The notes beneath the pieces were generated by a model. That model saw nothing but the letters and a program-made list of their open reading frames with translations. It did not search any database and had not been told where the DNA came from. A program made the translations under genes and the position numbers. Positions 1 through 5,856 of a stretch of DNA of 7,351 bases are shown one piece after another. Origin of the DNA: CAVPRW01 sp046727435 [NCBI: bacterium] (GTDB lineage Bacteria; Tectomicrobia; Entotheonellia; J063); contig JBKPCR010000260.1 in assembly GCA_046727435.1 (NCBI GenBank), forward strand, positions 1 to 7,351, read 5' to 3'. Every line of letters starts with the position of its first letter. The stretch's first letter is position 1.

Positions 1-952
1 TGCCGTTGCCTTTCGCGGCATAGCGAATGAGATCTTCGCGGCTGATGGCCAGATTAACCGCCTGACGCAGTCGGACATCCTGCCATGGACTCCCCGTCTT
101 ACGCATGTTGAAGAGGCCGAGCGCCGTGACAAAGGCTCCCCGCGTCTTCACCACCTTGGCAAAAGGGCTCTGGGCCACCCGGAGCGTCTCCAGCGGGCTC
201 AGCCCCGTGACCAGGTCCACCCGCCCTTCGCCGCTCTTGACCAGTTCCACTGCCTCTTTCTGCTCCAGGGTGTTGTCAAAGATAATCCGTTGCAGGCGCG
301 GCAACCGGGTGGTGTCCCAATAGTGCGGATAGGCTTCCAGGACGAGCCGGTCGGACCGTTGATTCGGCGTGGAGACCCCTTCCACCAGCTTATACGGGCC
401 CGTGCCCCACGGGCCAGCACCTTCGATGATTCACCAACTCTTCTCGCCCCAGCCAAAGTCACGATAGAACTGCCGGTTAGCTATATGGACAGCACTGAGC
501 TTGACCATGGCCATGCCGTCTGGTTCTGAAAAGACAAAGCGGACCGTGTACGGATCGAGGATCTCCAGGCGCGACCCGGGCTTGAAGTTCATGTGCTCGC
601 CAGCTCTGAATGGTTGCCGTAGCCGGGTATTCTCCTCCCAGTTGAGCTTGACGATGTCGGCGTCAAAGACCTCCCCGTTATGAAATTTCACCCCCTGGCG
701 GAGGGTACATTCCAGGGTGCGCTCATCGAGCCAGCGCCAACTCGTGGCTAGTCGCGGCACCAGCACGCCATCCTTATCGAACTCGAAGAGGTGCTCGAAG
801 ACGTTATACACAATCGAGATCCAGTTCAGGGGGTGCTTATCGACAATCCGCACCTCTCCACGCAGTGCCGGGACTTGTTCCCCCATGCCATGGCTGCCCC
901 ACCCGAAGGTAACGAGCACGAGGACGATAGTCGCGAAGGCGAGCTTTCTCAT
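1..952 (-). pseudogene. ABC transporter solute-binding protein, family 5 (peptide/nickel type), 5' part, interrupted by in-frame TGA
   Basis: The product would be the extracytoplasmic receptor of an ABC importer for peptides, nickel or similar ligands; the ligand cannot be told. The start chosen is the ATG at 952-950, with AAGGAGGG 6 nt upstream, rather than an in-frame ATG 33 nt further up that lacks a ribosome site. Residues 1 to about 25 form a signal peptide (MRK, then a run rich in L, V, I and F). Family signatures follow: LVPRLATSWRWLDERTLECTLR, split by eye as LVPRLATSW and TLECTLRQGVKFHNGEVFDA, the usual start of the SBP_bac_5 domain. Codon 174 is TGA (433-431). The same frame continues past it with clear family sequence, including GPWGTGPYKLVEG and, near the left edge, DVRLRQAVNLAISREDLIRY. 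The gene leaves the window at base 1, about 317 codons in; such proteins usually have 500-600. It is therefore a nonsense-interrupted gene, unless the base is an error or the codon is read through. Permease and ATPase genes would be expected beyond the left edge. Confidence 0.9.
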
Positions 953-958
953 GAGACT

Positions 959-966
959 CCCTCCTT
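959..966 (-). promoter_or_regulatory. Shine-Dalgarno site of the solute-binding protein gene
   Basis: AAGGAGGG on the minus strand lies 6 nt before the ATG at 952. This near-perfect anti-16S match decides the start: the in-frame ATG at 985 has no such site and would put extra residues ahead of the signal peptide. Confidence 0.8.
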
Positions 967-972
967 GATCGC

Positions 973-1001
973 AGCATATGCTCATTATGGTCTATGGCCA
1001 A
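973..1001 (-). promoter_or_regulatory. Possible sigma70-type promoter for the solute-binding protein gene
   Basis: On the minus strand TTGGCC (1001-996, 4 of 6 to TTGACA) is followed after 17 nt by TATGCT (978-973, 4 of 6 to TATAAT), about 20 nt ahead of the start codon. Spacing is ideal but both boxes are only fair, and this is the AT-richer spacer where chance matches are common. The rest of 953-1094 shows no RNA gene, no clear terminator hairpin and no attC-like core site. Confidence 0.25.
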
Positions 1002-1023
1002 CGTGATGTAGAACCACCACCTA

Positions 1024-3405
1024 TCACTGTCCAATATATCCCGCCGAAGGTGGAAAATATTGATCTGTTATGATGATTATATAGGTTTCTCGATTCACAT
1101 AAGTCCGCCAAGCCTCCCGAGTAGATCGAGGGCGATGGCGTTCTGCTGATCTGCAAGACATCGGAGCAGTCTCCGGAATGCGGCGAACGCCGCAGTGTCT
1201 CGGCGTAGACGTGATTCGTCTTGTCGCCAGACCATGTCGAGCAGGGACGCCACAGGCTCGGCTGCTGATTCCCGATTGATGACGTGATTGATCCCATCGC
1301 CGATGAGCACGCCATCCAACCACACGATCCCTAGGCAGGCGGACGGGCTCTGCAGCAGCCAGCTTCAGCCAGCGTGCGAATGTCGCCAGGTGGCGTCCGT
1401 GAGCACCCTCGCGTTTTGTCCACTGCTCGAAGAGCTGCAGGCTCCGCTCGGCCCGTTCGCGGTGACGTTCCTCCCAATAGTGCCGTGTGAAGCCGTCGAT
1501 GCCTAGGAGGGCTTGCCAGACCTCCTCGTTGTAAGGCCACCTTTGCCTTGCCTGTTCCTCAGTCGTCTCGGCAAGCACGTATTCGACTATCGCGTGCCGA
1601 ATTGAAGCAAAGCCTGGCGGAGGTGGATTCTGGGTGAGTCCAGGGCAGTGGAGAGCTCGGAGAAAGTCCTCCGGCCAGTCGTGCGCCTCGGTAGGAAGAT
1701 CGAGGATCGGCCGCCACAGTTCCTCCGGCCGCTCTTCCGGCTTCATATACTGCACGGCGGCCGCGACATCGTCCAGTACCCACCCCTCGTCTTCGTACGG
1801 GTGGTTGTGGTTGCCAGTGCCTTTGGACTCCGTTGCTCTGACCAGAACGACTCGTAGCGCCTCCTTCCAGAACACTAACCACTCGCACCGCTCATCGGCG
1901 TTGAGAGCTCGGTCAGGTGTCGGCAACCATGCGTGCGCTGCTCTCACGAGCTCAGGATCCAGATAGTAAGTGCGGTGCCAGCGCTTGCGCAGTTCATCGA
2001 TCACCCTGAACCGAGTGGGGTCGTCCATGTCGTGCCACGCACCGCACGTCGAGGGTATGCGGCCCTCGACAAAGGCTGCAACCCGCTCCCCAGCCCACTC
2101 TTCGACGTTCTGGCCGAATCGCCAAACCTCCTCCTCGCTCAATGCCTCGACAACTCCTTGAGCCTGCTGGACGAAAGCGACCCGGTTGCGGACATTCGCC
2201 CACTCGAAGAGGAGGCGCCGTAGACGCCCGAAGCCGACACCGAGGACGGCACGCTGCTCCGCACACCGTTCGAACAATATCCGCGCGGTGACGTAGTGTG
2301 GCGCGAATACCAGCCGCGCCACGAGATCGCGAATCTCAGTGTTATCAGGGTCCCGTGCCCATAGGACCGGTAGGGCCTCAGCAGCGAAGCAGTCCCAAGT
2401 CCACGACGCTGCGCTCTCCGGGACATCGAACTCGGCGCGAGGCGGTGGGTTCAGCACTACAGACCATAGCTGGTCCAGGCACCACTGCATTCGTTCTGGT
2501 TGCTTGGCGAGCCAATCACCGTGCGACCGAATCAGTACGGCGACTGCTCCTGTAATGGCGTTGGCTACGTTGTCGCCGCCGTTCTCTTCCAACGCCACCT
2601 CGGACCTGCTGCCTGACCGAGCGGGGTCCGGTTGCTGACGAGCATCAGCGACTCTGCCCTTGATTCGGTCACACATGCGCCCGAGCGCACGAAACCAACG
2701 CGTGAGAATGGCGCCACTCTTTGGGAGAGAGGGCTCGTCTTCGTTCTCTGACACTCCCGCGATGGAGGACTGAGGCGGCACGTTCTTCCGGCTGTCCTCG
2801 GGAACCATGGTGTACGCTCTGGTCGCGATACGCTGGGCGTCACTCCAGAAGGTCTCCAGTTCTGCACCATGCAGGACAGTCCCCATGTCGATCATGTGCC
2901 GGCATCGGATGGGCAGGCACATCACGAGTGACTGCTCTTCGAATGCTTGCCTCTCCGCAGCTCGCTCGGCCTCGAGTTCCTGGGCACGGACATTCATGAT
3001 GACCTGGCCGTACTCCGGATGCTCTACGATCCCGTAGTTCTCGATGTCGAAGGTGATGACCAGCTGCTGAAGGAACTCGCAGAACCGGCTATCCGCAACT
3101 GTCGCCATCTGTTCTTCCCAGCGTCCTCGAGCTTCCGTAAAGAAGTCATGCATTGCCGGGCGGCCGAGGAACAACTTCAGAGCGAGGCGACGCAGGTCGA
3201 TGGCGCGGTGCTCCTGTTCGTGAAAGGCCTTGGCCAGCCGGACAAACCATGTCCCGTGCATCTCCGCGCCGATCATGAAATGTGAGCGGCCATGCACGAT
3301 CGTCGTGATGTCCCAATAGTACACCTCGGGCATTGCGAGCAACGGGCGGATCGGACCTTCGAAGAGTGCGACCTCTCGTCGGCCCAGGTCGCACAGTACC
3401 TTCAA
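1024..3405 (-). CDS. Large uncharacterised protein, main segment (frameshifted C-terminus)
   Basis: I do not recognise a named family. The open frame from a TTG at 3405 has 793 codons; residues 1-691 read as real protein, rich in W, R and E and probably alpha-helical. Near the N-terminus is a motif with PEVYYWDITTIVHGRSHFMIG. A charged stretch around residues 139-157 could be a short coiled coil, and residues about 203-280 look like a disordered linker. The rest looks like helical repeats. From residue 692 the frame becomes Arg- and Ser-rich nonsense. A +1 shift at 1332 gives 78 further protein-like codons, ending LLGRLGGLM and TGA at 1097-1095, which is the likely true end. The TTG start is doubtful: the nearest GGAGG is about 18 nt upstream, and protein-like sequence (VRTVFEEARSAAFLKVL) extends upstream in frame to a TAG at 3456-3454. 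This suggests it is the continuation of the gene at 3446-4361. Its style resembles the C-terminal helical part of very large bacterial STAND-like ATPases, but no Walker motif is present; that comparison is from memory. Confidence 0.7.
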   Translation of the reverse strand: MKVLCDLGRREVALFEGPIRPLLAMPEVYYWDITTIVHGRSHFMIGAEMHGTWFVRLAKAFHEQEHRAIDLRRLALKLFLGRPAMHDFFTEARGRWEEQMATVADSRFCEFLQQLVITFDIENYGIVEHPEYGQVIMNVRAQELEAERAAERQAFEEQSLVMCLPIRCRHMIDMGTVLHGAELETFWSDAQRIATRAYTMVPEDSRKNVPPQSSIAGVSENEDEPSLPKSGAILTRWFRALGRMCDRIKGRVADARQQPDPARSGSRSEVALEENGGDNVANAITGAVAVLIRSHGDWLAKQPERMQWCLDQLWSVVLNPPPRAEFDVPESAASWTWDCFAAEALPVLWARDPDNTEIRDLVARLVFAPHYVTARILFERCAEQRAVLGVGFGRLRRLLFEWANVRNRVAFVQQAQGVVEALSEEEVWRFGQNVEEWAGERVAAFVEGRIPSTCGAWHDMDDPTRFRVIDELRKRWHRTYYLDPELVRAAHAWLPTPDRALNADERCEWLVFWKEALRVVLVRATESKGTGNHNHPYEDEGWVLDDVAAAVQYMKPEERPEELWRPILDLPTEAHDWPEDFLRALHCPGLTQNPPPPGFASIRHAIVEYVLAETTEEQARQRWPYNEEVWQALLGIDGFTRHYWEERHRERAERSLQLFEQWTKREGAHGRHLATFARWLKLAAAEPVRLPRDRVVGWRAHRRWDQSRHQSGISSRACGVPARHGLATRRITSTPRHCGVRRIPETAPMSCRSAERHRPRSTREAWRTYVNRETYIIIITDQYFPPSAGYIGQ
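1095..1331 (-). pseudogene. Displaced C-terminal segment of the large uncharacterised protein
   Basis: These 78 codons lie in the +1 frame relative to the 793-codon frame. The preceding frame reads LKLAAAEPVRLP; dropping the A at 1332 gives GIVWLDGVLIGDGINHVINR and then hydrophobic helical sequence with LLDMVWRQDE and AIALDLLGRLGGLM before TGA. It is more protein-like than the overlapping tail in the original frame (1024-1332), which is rich in R, S, P and T. The local sequence CCT-AGG-G could slip in principle, but an inserted base is simpler. Confidence 0.6.
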
Positions 3406-3445
3406 AAATGCAGCGCTGCGAGCCTCCTCAAAGACTGTGCGGACC

Positions 3446-4361
3446 TTACAGTCCTACTTCGTCCCCTTGAGTTTCTCGCTCAGCTTGGTATGCGCGAGCG
3501 TCCATCTCGGTATAGAAGCGCCATCGCTCCGTCGCGAAGTTCACCAGTCGTGCGATGAGTTCCAGCCCCTCTATCGAAGTTCACCCTCAGGAAGCCCAAG
3601 AAAGGACCATGTATGTATAAGGGTGGATGCCAGCGGTGACCATCATCAAGATCGAGCTGGTTGCGCTCGTACCAGCCGTCGCTCCACGCGAACCGTCGAC
3701 GCGGTTTGATCAGCACCGCGAGGGCTACTTCACGGGCCGTCTTCGGCCGCACGCGCACCAGCGGCATCAGCGCATCAGTGTCAAGCACTACCTCTCGGAA
3801 GTCGCCGTCCACTCTGGATCGAGGACCATCAGGCCAGGGTTTAGGCAGCGGCTCATTGAGATCGAAACGGGGATCGAACCGGATGCTCTCCGGAATCAGG
3901 TCAGCACCTGGGGGATCAGTATCTGCTTCTTCCATCTCCTGCGAACGTTCGCTCGCCCTGAGCGCGAAGGCGGCTACTTCGTCTGGAAGCTCGCACGCGC
4001 CTGCTAGCGCAACCCGATAATACAGCTTGCGGTGCTTATGGTCGATCCCCGCGTACACATTGCGAGCTTGAAGAGCACGTTTGCCCAACATCAGCCCAAG
4101 CTGTGCAGATTCCTGACGGAACGGAATTCCCTGTGGCGCATGACTAAGCCACAGGTCCACCACCCGCCCTACTTCAATGAGAGCGGCGGATATAACTTCG
4201 ACTCGATGTTCGTGAAGAAAGCGAAGCATCGGCGGCCAGTATGGCCAGTTCGGATACCGGTGCCGTGCTGCCACGCCGACATCATCGCGCCCTTCCGCAT
4301 GGAAGTGAGTGGAACTCACTATTGCATCATACGACAACTCACCTCTGGTAGGGCCTGGCAC
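3446..4361 (-). pseudogene. Upstream part of the large uncharacterised protein, frameshifted and probably 5'-truncated
   Basis: This looks like the N-terminal side of the protein continued at 1095-3447. The open frame runs from a GTG at 4361 to a TGA at 3482-3480 (293 codons), but only the first 265 codons look authentic. At a GGGG run (3569-3566 on the minus strand) coding sense jumps by +1 and continues with LELIARLVNFATERWRFYTE and 19 more residues to TAA at 3448-3446. Visible blocks include RYPNWPYWPPMLRFLHEHR, FRQESAQLGLMLGKRAL, LPDEVAAFALRASER and HGPFLGFLRVNFDRG. No Walker A or B, signal peptide or membrane span is seen. The sequence reads like the middle of a protein: the GTG has no convincing ribosome site and an in-frame TGA lies four codons upstream. 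A 5' truncation by the rearrangement that placed the integrase next door is likely. Function is unknown. Confidence 0.65.
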
Positions 4362-4422
4362 GCCATCCGCTCAAGTCTACCGCCAGCAGTAGTATCCCTG
4401 GTTCCGCCGAACAGATATTACC

Positions 4423-4451
4423 TTGAATCTGCGTCACCAGTATCCTAGATT
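4423..4451 (+). promoter_or_regulatory. Possible sigma70-type promoter for the integrase gene
   Basis: TTGAAT (4423-4428, 4 of 6) and TAGATT (4446-4451, 4 of 6) are separated by 17 nt, about 80 nt before the integrase ATG. In the 168-base spacer 4362-4529 I also see TTGACT on the minus strand (4465-4460) but no well-spaced -10 box for it. I find no complete LexA box, no GTTRRRY core expected of attI, and no RNA gene in this spacer. Confidence 0.2.
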
Positions 4452-4529
4452 TGGGGATTAGTCAATAGGTGACATTCTGTATAGCATAGCCCTCGTCATG
4501 TTCCGCGAGCGCTTGGTGTGGCAGGGATT

Positions 4530-5796
4530 ATGAACAGCGAAGCTTTCGAAATCAAAAAATTCTGGCAGGGATATCAGGCCGCGGTCTCGAGGCAAGGCAT
4601 TCCCAAAGCCAAGGTGGAATGGTAGGGACGATGGGCACAGCGATTTGCATGCTCTGTACCGGATGTCCCGCTCCGCGCACGCACCGCAGCGCAAGTGAGG
4701 GCTTTCTTGACCGGCCTCGAACAACAGGCCCAGGTGGAGGCATGGCAGGCCGATCAGGCTCAGGAAGCGCTTCGGGTGCTGTATCAGGAGTGTATTCCGC
4801 GGCCGTGGGCCCGCCCCTGGCCCTTCAGAGCCCAAGCTGTGAACTCAGGCAGGGGATTGGCGCACGGAAAATCCTTTCGAGACGAGGTTGCCTCAAGCGA
4901 GGTCGATACGCGGCATCAAGCGGTGCTGAGCCGATGCGGACAGAAATTCGTGCGCGGCACTATTCCCTGCGTGCAGAACAGGCGTATGAGCACTGGATAC
5001 GGCGGTTTGTGACCTTTCACAGCCTGAAATCGCCCCAAGAGCTAGGACCTGAGGCAGTCAAAGAGTACCTAGAGTTTCTGGCTGAGGAGCGTCAAATCTC
5101 GGCCAGCACGGTGATTTCACCCGTGCGAAACGACCCAGATGGCTTCCGGTGGTGCTGACCCGTGAGGAAGTCAAGCGCCTGCTCGATGCGCTCTCTGGCA
5201 CCTCTCGCCTGATGGCGGGATTGCTGTATGGTGACGGCATGCGCTTGATGGAGTGTATGCGCCTGCGGGTGAAGGACGTGGATTTCGCCCAGAATCAGAT
5301 CGTGGTGCGGGATGGGAAAGGGCAGAAGGACCGGGTGACTGTCTTGCCGCAGACCTTTCAGGAACCACTCCAAGAGCACGTGACGCACGTGAAAGAGCAG
5401 CACGTGATGGACCTTACGGAAGACTTTGGGAGGGTGTATCTATGGCCGGCCCTGGAAAGAAAGTATCCCAACGCTGGCCGCGAACGGACCTGGCAATATG
5501 TCTTTCCGTCGAGTCGCTTGTCAATCGATCCTCGACAACAAAAGGTGCGTCGGCATCATCTTCATGAGGACGCCCTACAAAAGGCCGTAAAGCAAGCGGC
5601 ATTCAAGGCAGGGTTAACCAACCCGGTGAGCTGTCACGTCCTGCGACATTCATTCGCGACCCATTTCCTGGAAGCGGGGTATGATATCAGGCCAGTGCAG
5701 GAACTCCTTGGGCACGCGGATGTGGCGACGACGATGATTTATACACATGTTTTGAACAAACCGGGGCTAGCGGTGAAAAGCCCGGTGGATGCCTAA
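4530..5796 (+). pseudogene. Integron-type tyrosine recombinase (IntI-like), decayed
   Basis: Integron integrases are site-specific tyrosine recombinases that move gene cassettes between attC and attI. The reading starts at ATG 4530 (MNSEAFEIKKFW; weak AGGGA before it). Three lesions break it: TAG at 4623-4625 (codon 32, probably once Tyr); a 1-nt loss near 4934, where frame 1 ends in VLSR and the next frame continues with RTEIRARHYSLRAEQAYEHW; and a deletion at 5109/5110, where ISAST jumps to GDFTRAKRP with about 23 residues missing compared with IntI1 as I recall it. The catalytic part after that is open to TAA at 5796. The intact ancestor would have been about 445 residues, over 100 longer than IntI1; the excess is an N-terminal extension resembling a second core-binding domain. 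The gene is divergent from the large minus-strand gene, the usual orientation of intI relative to cassettes, and convergent with lon. It is almost certainly inactive as a full-length enzyme. Confidence 0.93.
5149..5796 (+). CDS. Open catalytic-domain remnant of the IntI-like integrase
   Basis: This 215-codon frame can start at GTG 5149 and holds the whole catalytic domain. Counting from [11 protein letters not shown], the expected residues are present: Arg32 in [11 protein letters not shown], Lys60 in GKGQKDR, His163 and Arg166 in [12 protein letters not shown], His189 in ELLGHAD, and nucleophile Tyr198 in TTMIYTHVL. The integron-specific insert between the second and third patches is also there: [10 protein letters not shown] near 101-110 and VRRHHLHE near 133-140, close to ALERKYPRAG and VRRHH of IntI1. 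The ending [10 protein letters not shown] matches the integron-integrase tail. There is no clear ribosome site before 5149, so it is more likely the surviving 3' part of a pseudogene than an independent gene. Without the core-binding domain it should not recombine att sites normally. Confidence 0.85.
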   Translation: MVLTREEVKRLLDALSGTSRLMAGLLYGDGMRLMECMRLRVKDVDFAQNQIVVRDGKGQKDRVTVLPQTFQEPLQEHVTHVKEQHVMDLTEDFGRVYLWPALERKYPNAGRERTWQYVFPSSRLSIDPRQQKVRRHHLHEDALQKAVKQAAFKAGLTNPVSCHVLRHSFATHFLEAGYDIRPVQELLGHADVATTMIYTHVLNKPGLAVKSPVDA

Positions 5797-5808
5797 ATTC
5801 CCCCTGAA

Positions 5809-5839
5809 GGAGGGAGATTAGATGGGTCCGTCTCCCCCC
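5809..5839. terminator. Hairpin between the convergent integrase and lon genes
   Basis: GGAGGGAGA (5809-5817) can pair with TCTCCCCCC (5831-5839), 8 of 9 positions, around a 13-nt loop. It lies in the 60-base gap between two genes that run toward each other, which fits a shared terminator. No T-run follows on either strand, so it would not be a classic intrinsic terminator. Confidence 0.3.
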
Positions 5840-5856
5840 TTGGCCAGCCCTTTCAC

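Noticed and set aside
199-462. 87-codon minus-strand frame over the solute-binding protein gene
   Set aside because: It lies in a different frame from the conserved SBP sequence, which reads on through the TGA in the original frame; the overlap is a shadow and not a frameshifted continuation.
1024-1094. End of the 793-codon frame as a genuine C-terminus
   Set aside because: Residues 692-793 are rich in Arg, Ser, Thr and Pro and lose the character of the rest, while the +1 frame gives a coherent continuation that stops at 1095.
4401-4410. GTTC/GAAC inverted arms as an attI or attC core
   Set aside because: The sequence GTTCCGC does not fit the GTTRRRY consensus and no partner site with cassette-like spacing is seen.
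4485-4500. LexA-like half site CTGTATAGCATAG upstream of the integrase
   Set aside because: Integron integrases are often SOS-controlled, but the second half (CAG at the right spacing) is absent.
4619-5158. 179-codon plus-strand frame as a separate gene
   Set aside because: Its first 100 or so residues are out-of-frame Gly/Ser/Ala-rich sequence over the integrase extension; only the part after about 4937 is real, as the second segment of the integrase.
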